This document shows positions 7,552-16,486 of a DNA stretch of 41,749 bases, one piece after another; the stretch's first letter is position 1; the number at the start of each line of letters is the position of its first letter. The notes below the pieces were generated by a model that was not told where the DNA came from, made no database searches, and was given only the letters and a program-made list of their open reading frames with translations. The stretch is from Rhodocyclaceae bacterium (lineage in GTDB: Bacteria; Pseudomonadota; Gammaproteobacteria; Burkholderiales; Rhodocyclaceae), in contig JAOADW010000014.1 in assembly GCA_026417115.1 (NCBI GenBank), positions 1 through 41,749 on the forward strand. The letters are read 5' to 3'. A program made the translations under genes and the position numbers.

Positions 7552-8834
7552 TGCCTCCTCCTGCATCCCCTTGCATGCGCGGCCCCGCGCGAGAAATGAG
7601 CGCGCATTTCGCCACTTGCCCGCGCGGGCTGGAGGCTTTGCTCGCGGAGGAGATTGCAGCCGCCGGAGGCGATGCGATCGCGCCGACCGGAGGAGGGGTA
7701 GGTTTTCGGGCCGACCTTGCGACATGCTACCGCCTCAATCTCGAGTCACGCATCGCCAGCCGCATACTGCGCCGCGTGTGCGTGCGGCCTTACCGTGATG
7801 AAGAGGATCTCTACCGCTTGGCCTACGAGACCGACTGGCCTTCTCTCTTTTCAGTCGAGCACACGATTCGCGTCGACGTGACCGCGCAGCACGCGCCCGT
7901 GAAAAGTCTCGCCTACGTGACCTTGCGCATCAAGGATGCGGTCTGCGACCGTTTTCGCACCGCCTGCGGGAAACGCCCCAGCGTCGATACCGCGGCGCCC
8001 GGCGTGCGCATCCACCTTTATCTCGACGCGCGTCGCGCGGCGCTCTACCTCGACACTTCGGGCGAACCGCTCTGGCGGCGCGGTGAGAAGATCGCCAAGA
8101 TTGCGGCCCCCCTCAAGGAAAACCTCGCGGCCGGCATCCTGCGACTTGCGGGCTGGCGAGCGGGCACGCCGCTATTCGATCCAATGTGTGGGTCGGGCAC
8201 GTTTCTTTTGGAAGCGGCGGGCATGAGCCTCGAGCGCGCGCCGGGACTGGCTCGTGCGGCGGACGCTTTTGGTTTCTGCCGCTTTCTCGATTTCGACGCC
8301 AAGCTTTGGCGCCGTTTGCGTGCGGAAGCCATGGCGCGGGTGCGCCGCGTGGCGTCCTTGCCCCTATGGGGAGCAGATCTCGATGCCGACGCCGTGGCGC
8401 GGACGCGCCAAAACCTTGCTCATGCCGGCTTGGCGGGGGCGATTACCGTCGTCGCCGCCGATTTTCTCGCCCTGACGCCTCCGGCGCAGAATGGTCTGCT
8501 CGTGGCCAATCCTCCCTATGGCGAACGCCTTGGGGAGAAAGAGAGGCTTTTGCAGCTTTACCCCCGTTGGGGCGATCACCTGAAGCGCCATTGGGTCGGC
8601 TGGCAAGCGTGGATTCTTTCTGCCGATCGCAGGCTCCCCGAAGCGATCGGTCTGAGGCCGATGCGCCGCATTCCGCTCAGAAACGGCGCGCTCGATTGCC
8701 GCCTCTATGGTTTTCCGATCGTCGCGGGCGCTTGGCGGGGTGGGCGGGTTTCAAAACAGATGCAGATGGGGCCAGACCAGCTTGAGGGTCAAGAGCGCGA
8801 CGACGAAAAGCCAGAAAGTTTTGCTGAAGAGTAA
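7551..8834 (+). CDS. THUMP-domain class I SAM-dependent RNA methyltransferase (RlmL N-domain-like)
   Basis: A 427-aa RNA guanine-N2 methyltransferase. The segment FATCPRGLEALLAEEI at the start and the following 130 residues form a THUMP RNA-binding domain. Then come LFDPMCGSGTFLLEAAG (SAM-binding loop) and NPPYGERLGE (catalytic NPPY motif). E. coli RlmL/RlmKL makes m2G2445 in 23S rRNA; this is the single-module form common in betaproteobacteria. The start at 7551 is coupled to the previous stop; an ATG at 7596 would start at MSAHFATCPRG and fits the family better at the N-terminus. The last 27 or so residues (Gln/Glu/Asp-rich) are not part of the domain and are encoded in bases shared with the minus-strand gene 8751-9269. 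Confidence 0.87.
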   Translation: MPPPASPCMRGPAREMSAHFATCPRGLEALLAEEIAAAGGDAIAPTGGGVGFRADLATCYRLNLESRIASRILRRVCVRPYRDEEDLYRLAYETDWPSLFSVEHTIRVDVTAQHAPVKSLAYVTLRIKDAVCDRFRTACGKRPSVDTAAPGVRIHLYLDARRAALYLDTSGEPLWRRGEKIAKIAAPLKENLAAGILRLAGWRAGTPLFDPMCGSGTFLLEAAGMSLERAPGLARAADAFGFCRFLDFDAKLWRRLRAEAMARVRRVASLPLWGADLDADAVARTRQNLAHAGLAGAITVVAADFLALTPPAQNGLLVANPPYGERLGEKERLLQLYPRWGDHLKRHWVGWQAWILSADRRLPEAIGLRPMRRIPLRNGALDCRLYGFPIVAGAWRGGRVSKQMQMGPDQLEGQERDDEKPESFAEE

Positions 8835-9269
8835 GGAAAGAAGCTTGGCCAACAAACCCTCGGCGGGCTCAGGCGAAGATCTCTTCGGCGAGGACTTCGT
8901 GGCGGCAGAAAAAGGAGCATAGCCTGCACGCGCCTGACGAGAAGCGTCACTCCTGCTTCGCGGATCGCCAGAGGGGCCCCTCGCTGCGCCTTTATCGGTA
9001 TCTTCTTGCTCGATGCGCCGATAGGCCTCGGTGAAGGGTAGCTTCGCCGATTCCGCGAGCCTCAGCGCCCGCGAGATGCGGTTGACTTGGGCCGCGAGCA
9101 AAAGCTCGGCGGCTACTTCGGGCGGAAACCCCTGTCGCGCGCCATCGCGCGTATCGGTGAGCAGATGATGGGCAAAGCGTTCGAATTCTGCACTTCCCCA
9201 TAAGGCGACGAGCTTGTGCAGAAGATGGGGGTAGGCTTCGATCGCGCTGCGAAAGTGGCTACTCCCCAT
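8751..9269 (-). CDS. hypothetical protein with C-terminal membrane anchor
   Basis: 172 aa, not recognised. The first 100 or so residues are soluble and helical (MGSSHFRSAIEAYPHLLHKL; later LLLAAQVNRISRALRLAES), followed by a charged low-complexity linker and a C-terminal hydrophobic helix (KTFWLFVVALLTLKLVW) ending in HLHLF, so it looks tail-anchored in the inner membrane. It follows pilU with only three bases between them, so it probably shares the pilT-pilU transcript; a role linked to type IV pili is possible but unproven. Its last 84 bases, which encode the membrane helix, overlap the 3' end of the RNA methyltransferase gene on the other strand. Confidence 0.65.
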   Translation of the reverse strand: MGSSHFRSAIEAYPHLLHKLVALWGSAEFERFAHHLLTDTRDGARQGFPPEVAAELLLAAQVNRISRALRLAESAKLPFTEAYRRIEQEDTDKGAARGPSGDPRSRSDASRQARAGYAPFSAATKSSPKRSSPEPAEGLLAKLLSLLFSKTFWLFVVALLTLKLVWPHLHLF

Positions 9270-9272
9270 GAC

Positions 9273-10409
9273 TTAGACGATATCGAGGTGTCGTATGCCG
9301 CCGGAAAAATCCTTGGCGCCCGCCTCCTTGCCATGCAATTTGATCATGAGTCTGACTTCATTCATCGAATCGGCGAAACGCAATGCATCCTCATAGCCGA
9401 TGGCGCCGGCTTCATAAAGGTCGAAGAGCGCCTGATCGAAGGTTTGCATGCCAAGCTCCCGGCTTTTCTTCATGATCTCCTTGATCCCGGGAATGTCCCC
9501 TTTCGCGATCAAATCCGAGATCAAAGGAGTGTTGAGCAAGATCTCGACGGCCGCGACGCGTCCTTTGCCCTCCTTGCGAGGGATCAGACGCTGTGAAACG
9601 ACGGCCTTGAGGTTCAAGGAGAGGTCCATCAAGACTTGTGGCCGTTTTTCTTCGGAAAAGAAATTGAGCACGCGATCCATGGCCTGGTTGGCGTTGTTGG
9701 CGTGCAGGGTGCCCAGGCACAGATGCCCGGTTTCGGCGAAGGCGATTGCATGCTCCATCGTTTCCCGATCGCGAATCTCGCCGATGAGGATCACGTCGGG
9801 CGCCTGGCGCAGCGCATTCTTGAGCGCCGCTTCCCAGGAATCGGTGTCTACGCCGACCTCACGCTGGGTGACGATGGAACTTTTATGCTCATGCACGAAT
9901 TCGACAGGATCCTCGATGGTGACGATGTGGCCGTAGCTATTTTCATTGCGGTAGCCGATCATCGCCGCCAGCGAGGTCGACTTACCGGAGCCGGTCGCGC
10001 CCACGAAGAGCACGAGGCCACGCTTGGTCATCGCGATTTCCTTGAGCACGGGCGGCAAACCGAGATCCTCGAACTTCGGGATCTGCGTGTTGATCGTGCG
10101 TAGCACGAGCCCAACCCGTCCTTGCTGCACGAAGGCATTGACACGGAAGCGGCCGATGCCCGCCGGCGAGATCGCGAAGTTGCATTCCTTCGTCGCCTCG
10201 AATTCGGCCGCCTGCCGGTCGTTCATCACGGCGCGCGCAAGCTCGATGGTGTGCTGCGGCGAGAGGGGCTGCGCGGTCACCGGCGTGACCTTGCCATCGA
10301 CTTTGATCGCGGGGGGAAAACCGGCGGTGAGGAATAAGTCCGAGCCTTTCTTTTGCACCATCATGGCGAGCAATTGGTGCAGGAATTTGAGCGCTTCATC
10401 ACGTTCCAT
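9273..10409 (-). CDS. pilU: twitching motility ATPase PilU
   Basis: A 378-aa hexameric secretion-type ATPase of the PilT/PilU family. It starts MERDEALKFLHQLLAMMVQK, as PilU does, and has GSDLFLTAGFPPAIKVDGKV, Walker A GATGSGKSTSLAAMI, an Asp box with TIEDPVEFVHEHK, Walker B ILIGEIRDRETM and the His box GHLCLGTLHANNA. The AIRNLIRE motif needed by PilT for retraction is absent; PilU instead has LISDLIAKGDIPGIKEIMKK. PilU helps PilT depolymerise type IV pili under load. It sits six bases after pilT on the same strand and is clearly co-transcribed. Confidence 0.95.
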   Translation of the reverse strand: MERDEALKFLHQLLAMMVQKKGSDLFLTAGFPPAIKVDGKVTPVTAQPLSPQHTIELARAVMNDRQAAEFEATKECNFAISPAGIGRFRVNAFVQQGRVGLVLRTINTQIPKFEDLGLPPVLKEIAMTKRGLVLFVGATGSGKSTSLAAMIGYRNENSYGHIVTIEDPVEFVHEHKSSIVTQREVGVDTDSWEAALKNALRQAPDVILIGEIRDRETMEHAIAFAETGHLCLGTLHANNANQAMDRVLNFFSEEKRPQVLMDLSLNLKAVVSQRLIPRKEGKGRVAAVEILLNTPLISDLIAKGDIPGIKEIMKKSRELGMQTFDQALFDLYEAGAIGYEDALRFADSMNEVRLMIKLHGKEAGAKDFSGGIRHLDIV

Positions 10410-10415
10410 GGCTCA

Positions 10416-11459
10416 TCATCCTGGGAAAAGATCCTTGTTCGCGGCCTTCGAGCGGGCCTCTGCAGCCGAGACGATGTTGCGCCGCACGAGATCCTGGAGG
10501 TCCTGATCGAGCGTTTTCATGCCGAAGGTCTGTCCCGTCTGGATCGCCGAATACATTTGAGCGATCTTGTTTTCGCGGATCAGGTTGCGGATCGCGGGCG
10601 TGCCGATCATGATCTCGTGCGCGGCCACGCGCCCCGTGCCGTCTTTCGTCTTGAGCAGGGTTTGCGAAATCACCGCGCGCAGGCTTTCCGACAGCATCGA
10701 GCGCACCATTTCCTTTTCCGCGGCCGGGAAGACATCGACGATGCGGTCGATGGTCTTGGCCGCCGATGAGGTATGCAAGGTGCCGAACACCAAGTGGCCC
10801 GTCTCTGCGGCCGTGAGCGCGAGGCGGATCGTCTCCAAGTCGCGCAGCTCGCCCACCAGGATCACATCGGGATCCTCGCGCAAGGCCGAGCGCAAGGCAT
10901 TCGCGAAAGAGTGCGTATGCGGCCCGACCTCGCGTTGGTTGATCAAACATTTCTTCGGCTCGTGGACGAACTCGATCGGATCTTCGATGGTCAGGATATG
11001 GCCGTATTCATGTTCGTTGATATGATCGATCATCGCCGCAAGCGTCGTCGACTTGCCCGAGCCCGTGGGCCCGGTGACGAGCACGAGGCCGCGCGGCTGA
11101 TCGGCGATGTCCTTGAAAATGGCAGGCGCCTTGAGCTCTTCGAGCGAGAGCACCTTCGACGGAATGGTGCGGAAGGCCGCGCCGGCGCCGCGCTGCTGCA
11201 CGTAGGCATTGACGCGGAAGCGTGCAAGCCCCGGCACGGCGAAGGAAAAGTCGCATTCGAGATGCTCTTCATAGTGCTTGCGCTGTGCATCGTTCATGAT
11301 GTCGTAGATCATCGCATGCACCTCGCGATGCTCCATCGGCGGGAGATTGATGCGCCGGATGTCGCCATGCACGCGGATCATCGGCGGCAGGCCAGCCGAC
11401 AGATGGAGGTCGGAAGCCTTGTTCTTGACGACAAAAGCGAGCAGTTCGGTAATGTCCAT
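10416..11459 (-). CDS. pilT: type IV pilus retraction ATPase PilT
   Basis: 347 aa. The start MDITELLAFVVKNKASDLHL is the standard PilT N-terminus, so the ATG at 11459 is preferred to one 13 codons upstream. Walker A GPTGSGKSTTLAAMI, Walker B VILVGELRDLETI, His box GHLVFGTLHTSSA and the retraction motif AIRNLIRENK are all present. PilT forms a cytoplasmic hexamer that drives pilus retraction for twitching, DNA uptake and surface sensing. It is divergent from yggS, an arrangement also known from Pseudomonas. The pilus assembly genes themselves are not in the window. Confidence 0.96.
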   Translation of the reverse strand: MDITELLAFVVKNKASDLHLSAGLPPMIRVHGDIRRINLPPMEHREVHAMIYDIMNDAQRKHYEEHLECDFSFAVPGLARFRVNAYVQQRGAGAAFRTIPSKVLSLEELKAPAIFKDIADQPRGLVLVTGPTGSGKSTTLAAMIDHINEHEYGHILTIEDPIEFVHEPKKCLINQREVGPHTHSFANALRSALREDPDVILVGELRDLETIRLALTAAETGHLVFGTLHTSSAAKTIDRIVDVFPAAEKEMVRSMLSESLRAVISQTLLKTKDGTGRVAAHEIMIGTPAIRNLIRENKIAQMYSAIQTGQTFGMKTLDQDLQDLVRRNIVSAAEARSKAANKDLFPG

Positions 11460-11516
11460 CGACGGCTCCGATTGTGCAGGATCCGAAATTGACATCATAA
11501 TACGAGCGCCTTCATC

Positions 11517-12239
11517 ATGCATGATTTTTTTACGATGCCATCCGCCTATTCGATTGCAGACGCCCTCAACCAGGTCAGGAACCGGATCGCGGCCGCCTGT
11601 GAAGCGTCTGGGCGCGATCCGCGCACAGTCAAGCTCATCGCCGTGTCCAAGACCTTTCCCGCCGCAGCCATTCGCGAAGCCTGGCAGGCAGGGCAAACGG
11701 CTTTTGGCGAAAGCTATGTCCAGGAGGCGGTCGCCAAGATCGCCGAGCTTGCCGACCTTGCGCTCGAGTGGCACTTCATCGGCCCTTTGCAAAGCAACAA
11801 GACGCGGCTGGTGGCGGAAAACTTCGCGTGGGTCCATTCGGTCGATCGCGAGAAAATCGCGCGCAGGCTCTCCGAGCAACGTCCGTCCTCTCTTCCCCCC
11901 CTTTCGGTCTGCATCGAAGTCAATGTGTCGGGGGAAGCGAGTAAAAGCGGCTGTCGTCCAGAGGAAGCGGAAGCCCTTTGCCGCCTCGTGGAGAGCCTGC
12001 CGCGCTTGAAGCTGCGAGGGTTGATGACCATTCCTGCACCGACGCCTGAGCGTGCAGAGCAGCGCGCGCAATTCGCCGCCCTGCGCCGCCTGCGCGATCG
12101 GCTGCAAGCGCAAGGGTTCGAACTCGATACGCTTTCGATGGGCATGTCCGATGATCTCGAGGCGGCGATCCTCGAAGGCGCCACGATCGTGCGCGTCGGC
12201 ACCGCGATCTTCGGATTGCGGCAAAATAGGCGGTCTTGA
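11517..12239 (+). CDS. yggS: YggS/PROSC family PLP-binding protein
   Basis: 240 aa, a single-domain alanine-racemase-like barrel that binds pyridoxal phosphate and manages vitamin B6 and amino acid balance rather than catalysing a known reaction. The PLP lysine is in LIAVSKTFPA; EWHFIGPLQSNKTR, KLRGLMTIPAP and LSMGMSDDLEAAI are family blocks. The usual FGENYVQE reads FGESYVQE here (Asn to Ser). The ATG at 11517 is used; a second in-frame ATG at 11535 (MPSAYSIADAL) fits the family length equally well and neither has a clear ribosome site. It begins the yggS-proC-yggT-yggU-apaH series. Confidence 0.9.
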   Translation: MHDFFTMPSAYSIADALNQVRNRIAAACEASGRDPRTVKLIAVSKTFPAAAIREAWQAGQTAFGESYVQEAVAKIAELADLALEWHFIGPLQSNKTRLVAENFAWVHSVDREKIARRLSEQRPSSLPPLSVCIEVNVSGEASKSGCRPEEAEALCRLVESLPRLKLRGLMTIPAPTPERAEQRAQFAALRRLRDRLQAQGFELDTLSMGMSDDLEAAILEGATIVRVGTAIFGLRQNRRS

Positions 12240-12267
12240 TCCCATGGGCGACCCTCACGACGCGACG

Positions 12268-13083
12268 ATGAAAATCACCTTCCTGGGCGGCGGAAACATG
12301 GCCGCCGCTTTGATGGGCGGCCTCAAGAAACAGGGCTTTTCGGTTGCCGGCATGCAAGTCGTCGAGATCGACGCAGATAGACGCGCCTGGCTTGCCGAAG
12401 CGTTCGGCGTACGCACGACGGCAAGCGTCGATGCCGCCGCCCTCGATTGCGAAGCGCTGGTGCTTGCCGTGAAACCGCAGCAGATGAAAGCTGCGCTCGC
12501 GCCGCTCGCGGGCAGGCTTGCCGCCCAGCTCGTGATCAGCATTGCCGCCGGTCTGCGTCTGGCCGACCTTTCCCGTTGGCTTGCTGGCCATGATCGTCTC
12601 GTGCGCGCGATGCCCAATACGCCCGCCCTGATCGGAGCGGGGATCACCGGGCTTTATGCGCCGCCGCATGTCGACCGGGAGGAACGTGCGCTTGCCGAAC
12701 GCATCCTCGCCGCGGTTGGCAAGACCCTTTGGCTCGACGATGAAGCCCTGATGGACGTAGTGACCGCTCTTTCGGGCAGTGGCCCCGCCTATGTCTTCTA
12801 TTTCCTCGAAGCCCTGATCGAGGCGGGCGTTTCGCTCGGGCTGCCAGCGGCGGCTGCGCGCGAACTCGCGCTCACCACCTTCGCCGGCGCCAGTCAGCTG
12901 GCGCAAGCAAGTCACGAATCGCTGGCCGAGTTGCGCGCACGCGTGACTTCGAAAGGCGGCACGACCGAGGCGGCGCTCGCCGTCTTTGCCGCCAACGGGG
13001 TCGCCAAAGCCATCGGCGAGGGAGTATTCGCCGCCGCCCGGCGAGGGCGCGAACTTTCGCGGAGTCTGGGAGAAACCGACTGA
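12268..13083 (+). CDS. proC: pyrroline-5-carboxylate reductase
   Basis: 271 aa, the normal ProC length. It makes L-proline from pyrroline-5-carboxylate using NAD(P)H, the last step of proline synthesis. The NAD(P) loop is ITFLGGGNMAAALMGGL at the N-terminus; RAMPNTPALIGAG and SGSGPAYVFYFLEALIEAG are the substrate and dimerisation signatures. The ATG at 12268 begins the protein just before the Rossmann strand (MKITFLGGGNM); one eight codons earlier at 12244 would add an unlikely tail. The stop shares its last base with the yggT ATG (TGATG). Confidence 0.94.
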   Translation: MKITFLGGGNMAAALMGGLKKQGFSVAGMQVVEIDADRRAWLAEAFGVRTTASVDAAALDCEALVLAVKPQQMKAALAPLAGRLAAQLVISIAAGLRLADLSRWLAGHDRLVRAMPNTPALIGAGITGLYAPPHVDREERALAERILAAVGKTLWLDDEALMDVVTALSGSGPAYVFYFLEALIEAGVSLGLPAAAARELALTTFAGASQLAQASHESLAELRARVTSKGGTTEAALAVFAANGVAKAIGEGVFAAARRGRELSRSLGETD

Positions 13084-13637
13084 TGTGGGCAGCCCTTCTC
13101 GACCTACTGCTCGACGCCACGCTCGGGCTCCTGGCGCTTGCGGCGCTTGCCCGTTTCTGGATGCAAGCGGCGCGCATCTCGATGCGACAGCCGATCGGCC
13201 GCCTGCTGATGAGCGCCACCGACTGGTTCGTGCTGCCCGTGCGCCGCTGGCTGCCGGCATTCCTCGGGCTCGATTGGGCAAGTCTCGTGCTCGCCTACTG
13301 TGCGCTCTGCGCCAAGCGCTTACTGTTCGCGCTCTTGCTCGGCGGCGTGGGGGCCGTGGGCGCGAATGCCGGTTTGCTGCTCTTCTTTGCCGCGATCGAC
13401 GGCGTGCGCCTCTTCATCTATCTGCTGATGGGCATCGTGATCATCGCTGCCGTGCTTTCTTGGTTCAATCCCTATTCGCCTTGGATGGCGCTCATGGACC
13501 AGCTCGCGCGTCCCTTGCTTGCGCCCGTGCGCCGCATCCTGCCGACCTTTTCCGGCATCGACCTCTCGCCGCTTGTCGTCTTGCTCGTCTTGCAGGCGGC
13601 GTTGATCCTCATCGCCAATCTCTCATGGCCGCCATGA
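13083..13637 (+). CDS. yggT: YggT family integral membrane protein
   Basis: 184 aa with two similar YggT repeats, each with a pair of hydrophobic helices. The second has VLSWFNPYSPWMALMDQLA and PLLAPVRRILPTFSGIDLSP, the diagnostic YggT block; the first has WFVLPVRRWLPAFLGLDWAS. The function is poorly defined; relatives have been linked to membrane organisation near cell division sites (YlmG) and osmotic tolerance. It is coupled to proC by TGATG and to yggU by ATGA, consistent with the conserved yggS-proC-yggT-yggU cluster. Confidence 0.92.
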   Translation: MWAALLDLLLDATLGLLALAALARFWMQAARISMRQPIGRLLMSATDWFVLPVRRWLPAFLGLDWASLVLAYCALCAKRLLFALLLGGVGAVGANAGLLLFFAAIDGVRLFIYLLMGIVIIAAVLSWFNPYSPWMALMDQLARPLLAPVRRILPTFSGIDLSPLVVLLVLQAALILIANLSWPP

Positions 13638-13927
13638 CGCCCCCGTGGTTGCCTACCGAGGAAACCGACGTGCTCTTGACTCTCCATGTCCAACCCGGCG
13701 CGAAAAAAACGGAGATCGCCGGCGTCTATGGCGACGCATTGAAGATCCGCTTGGCCGCGCAGCCCGTCGATGGCAAGGCCAACGGCGCTTTGATCGAATA
13801 TTTGTCGGACGTGTTGGAAACGCCCAGCGCCAGATTCATTCTTGCGAAGGGCGAGACTTCGCGGCGAAAAGTGGTACGCATTCGGGACATGTCCGCGCAG
13901 CATCTCTTGTCCAAGCTGATGGTCTGA
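13634..13927 (+). CDS. yggU: DUF167/YggU family protein
   Basis: 97 aa. The core LTLHVQPGAKKTEIAGVYG, LKIRLAAQPVDGKANGALIE and RFILAKGETSRRKVVRI is the full DUF167 signature, a small alpha/beta protein of unknown function. The ATG at 13634 overlaps the yggT stop (ATGA); another ATG at 13625 lies nine bases earlier. Its TGA shares a base with the apaH ATG, so it is translated as part of the same chain. Confidence 0.92.
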   Translation: MTPPWLPTEETDVLLTLHVQPGAKKTEIAGVYGDALKIRLAAQPVDGKANGALIEYLSDVLETPSARFILAKGETSRRKVVRIRDMSAQHLLSKLMV

Positions 13928-14763
13928 TGGCGACTTACGCGATTGGCGATGTCCAGGGGTGTCTTACACCGCTTTTGCAACTCCTCGAGACGGTAGGTTT
14001 CGATAGCCGGCGCGATCGGCTGTGGTTCGTCGGCGATCTCGTCAATCGCGGTCCCGATTCGCTGGGGGTCTTGCGTTTCGTGAAAGCTTTAGGCGATGCC
14101 GCGGTGGTGACGCTGGGCAATCACGACTTGTCCTTGATCATGCGCGCGGAAGGGTTTGGCAAGGAAAGTGAAGAAGATACGATCGCGCCAGTGTTGTGCG
14201 CGCCCGACCGTGAGGCGCTGATCGACTGGCTGTGCCACCAGCCGCTGTTCCATTGCGAGGGAGAATGGGCGATGGTGCATGCGGGCCTCTTGCCGAGCTG
14301 GAGCGTGTCACGCGCGCGCGCGCTTGCCCAGGAGGTGGAGGCCGCGCTGAGGGGAGCCAAGCGGCGCGAATTTCTTGCGCATTTGTGGGGATCGGAGCCG
14401 ACGGCCTGGCGCGACGATCTCGAGGGTTGGGATCGATTGCGCGTGATCGTCAATGCCATGACGCGCATGCGTTTCATTTGGCCAGATGGGCGCATGGAAT
14501 TCCGCGCCGCCGGCGCAAAAGGGCCGCCGTCGCGGGGGCCGGCCGGCACGATGCCGTGGTTTTCCGCGCCGAATCGCGCCAGCGCCGATCATGTGATCGT
14601 CTGCGGCCATTGGTCGGCGCTTGGTTATTTCGAGCTGCCGAATCTCGTCGCGCTCGATTCGGGTTGCCTCTGGGGCGGACAGCTTACGGCTTTGCGGCTC
14701 GAAGACCGGCGCGTATTTCAGGCCCCTTGCGGGCGCATGGCGATGCCCAGTGGCTGGCAGTAA
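13927..14763 (+). CDS. apaH: symmetrical bis(5'-nucleosyl)-tetraphosphatase
   Basis: 278 aa, PPP-type metallophosphatase that splits Ap4A into two ADP and also acts on Np4-capped RNA. Metal-site motifs are in order: GDVQGC near residue 7, GDLVNRGPDS, GNHDLSLI, and MVHAGLLPSW, with the final His in VCGHWSALGY. The length and the C-terminal ALDSGCLWGGQLTALRLED agree with ApaH. It is coupled to yggU (TGATG at 13925-13929) and ends 23 bases before the stop of ychF on the other strand. Confidence 0.95.
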   Translation: MATYAIGDVQGCLTPLLQLLETVGFDSRRDRLWFVGDLVNRGPDSLGVLRFVKALGDAAVVTLGNHDLSLIMRAEGFGKESEEDTIAPVLCAPDREALIDWLCHQPLFHCEGEWAMVHAGLLPSWSVSRARALAQEVEAALRGAKRREFLAHLWGSEPTAWRDDLEGWDRLRVIVNAMTRMRFIWPDGRMEFRAAGAKGPPSRGPAGTMPWFSAPNRASADHVIVCGHWSALGYFELPNLVALDSGCLWGGQLTALRLEDRRVFQAPCGRMAMPSGWQ

Positions 14764-14786
14764 GCACCCAAAAAGGGGCAAAGAGA

Positions 14787-15881
14787 CTAGACGTTGAACA
14801 GGAAGTGGATCACATCGCCATCCTGGACGATGTAGTCCTTGCCTTCCGCGCGCAGCTTGCCGGCTTCGCGAGCGCCGGCCTCGCCGCCATGGGCGATGAA
14901 ATCGCGATAGGCGACCGTCTGCGCGCGAATGAAGCCGCGCTCGAAGTCGGAGTGGATCACCCCTGCCGCCTCCGGAGCCGTCGCGCCTTGCCGGATCGTC
15001 CAGGCGCGCACTTCTTTGGGGCCCGCCGTGAAAAAGGTGTGAAGGCCGAGCAAATGATAGGCGGCGCGAATGAGGCGGTTGAGTCCTGGTTCCGTCATGC
15101 CCATCTCGGCGAGGAAGAGCTTTTTGTCTTCATCGGAAAGGTCGGCGATCTCGGCTTCCAATTTGGCGCAGAGGGCCACCACTTCGGCGCCTTCGTCTGC
15201 CGCATGGCGTGCGACCGCCGCCAGCAAGGGGTTGTCGACAAAGCCGTGTTCGTCGACGTTGGCGGCATAGAGCACGGGCTTGGCCGTGAGCAAGAAAAAG
15301 GGGCGCAACGCCGCGCGTTCCTCTTTGCTGAGGGAAAGCGCGCGCACGGGTTTGGCTGCGTCGAGTTGGGATGCGCACTTCTCCAGCACGGAGACGACGA
15401 ATTTGGCCTCTTTGTCGCCGCCGGCTTTGGCTTGTTTGGAAAGTCTCGCCAAAGCTTTCTCGACGGTGGCGAGATCGGCGAGCGCGAGTTCGGTATCGAT
15501 GACCTCGATGTCGCGCAGCGGGTCGACTTCGCCGGCGACATGGACAACGTTGGCATCTGCAAAGCAGCGCACGACGTGGATGATGGCGTCGGTTTCGCGG
15601 ATATTGGCGAGGAACTGGTTGCCCAGGCCTTCGCCTTTCGAGGCGCCGGCGACGAGCCCGGCGATGTCGACGAATTCGACGATGGCGGGTACGACCCGCT
15701 GGGGTTTGACGATCGCGGCGAGCTCCGCCAAGCGGGGATCGGGGACTTCGACGACGCCGACGTTGGGTTCGATCGTGCAAAAAGGGTAGTTTTCCGCAGC
15801 GATGGCTGCCTTGGTCAGCGCATTGAATAGGGTGGACTTACCCACGTTGGGCAGGCCGACGATGCCGCACTTCAAACTCAT
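14787..15881 (-). CDS. ychF: redox/translation-associated ATPase YchF (Obg family)
   Basis: 364 aa. The G1 loop is [14 protein letters not shown], followed by [14 protein letters not shown] and [20 protein letters not shown]. The base-specificity motif is NVDE instead of NKxD, the known reason YchF prefers ATP to GTP. A coiled-coil insert follows, and the C-terminal TGS domain ([20 protein letters not shown]) is intact. YchF binds ribosomes and affects oxidative stress responses. Its ATG overlaps the pth stop by four bases, the common pth-ychF order. Confidence 0.95.
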   Translation of the reverse strand: MSLKCGIVGLPNVGKSTLFNALTKAAIAAENYPFCTIEPNVGVVEVPDPRLAELAAIVKPQRVVPAIVEFVDIAGLVAGASKGEGLGNQFLANIRETDAIIHVVRCFADANVVHVAGEVDPLRDIEVIDTELALADLATVEKALARLSKQAKAGGDKEAKFVVSVLEKCASQLDAAKPVRALSLSKEERAALRPFFLLTAKPVLYAANVDEHGFVDNPLLAAVARHAADEGAEVVALCAKLEAEIADLSDEDKKLFLAEMGMTEPGLNRLIRAAYHLLGLHTFFTAGPKEVRAWTIRQGATAPEAAGVIHSDFERGFIRAQTVAYRDFIAHGGEAGAREAGKLRAEGKDYIVQDGDVIHFLFNV

Positions 15882-16486
15882 GGCATGTCTTTCGCGAGAG
15901 CAGGTTTGCGGTTGATCAATTGCATCGCGGAAGGAAAATCGCCGCGCAGGATCAGTGGCCAGCCCTCGAGCGCGCGGACAAGCGCCGACTCGATGGCTGC
16001 GCGTTCTTCCGGGCGCGGCGGCTTGAGAACGTATTCGATCACGGCGTTCTTGTCGCCAGGATGGCCGATGCCGATGCGCAGCCGCCAATAGTCCTGGGTG
16101 CCTAAGTGACTCGTGATGTCCTTCAAGCCGTTGTGCCCACCTAGACCGCCCCCATATTTGAGGCGCAAAAAGCCCGGTGGCAGATCGAGCTCGTCATGCA
16201 CGACGAGCATTTCGGCAGGCTCGATGCGATAAAACTGCATGAGCGCGCGCACGGCGATACCCGAACGGTTCATGTAGGTGGAAGGGAGCAGCAACCAAAG
16301 ATCCGCGTCAGGCTGGCGTAAGCGGCCGACGCGCCCATGGAAGCGGGACTCGTGCGCAAGCGGAATGGCGAGCGTTTCCGCGAGACGCTCGCAAAACCAA
16401 AACCCGGCATTGTGCCGGGTTTTGGCGTATTCGGCGCCCGGATTGCCGAGGCCGACGACGAGTCTGATGGCCGAGCGCGCGGTCAA
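15878..16486 (-). CDS. pth: peptidyl-tRNA hydrolase
   Basis: 202 aa. Recycles tRNA by hydrolysing peptidyl-tRNA dropped from ribosomes. [19 protein letters not shown] carries the catalytic His (TRHNAG), PSTYMNRSG the tRNA-binding Asn, and [11 protein letters not shown] the catalytic Asp. [15 protein letters not shown] is also standard. The start is a TTG directly after the rplY stop (TAATTG); no ATG is available before the conserved core, and the A/G-rich end of rplY can act as ribosome site. It is part of prs-rplY-pth-ychF. Confidence 0.94.
   Translation of the reverse strand: MTARSAIRLVVGLGNPGAEYAKTRHNAGFWFCERLAETLAIPLAHESRFHGRVGRLRQPDADLWLLLPSTYMNRSGIAVRALMQFYRIEPAEMLVVHDELDLPPGFLRLKYGGGLGGHNGLKDITSHLGTQDYWRLRIGIGHPGDKNAVIEYVLKPPRPEERAAIESALVRALEGWPLILRGDFPSAMQLINRKPALAKDMP

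Noticed and set aside
11460..12245. Upstream extension of the pilT frame by about 260 residues
   Set aside because: The extension is antisense to yggS; PilT homologues start at MDITELL.
14232..15830. 532-residue open frame on the plus strand across apaH and ychF
   Set aside because: It is out of frame with apaH and antisense to ychF, both certain genes, and its sequence has no protein-like domain.
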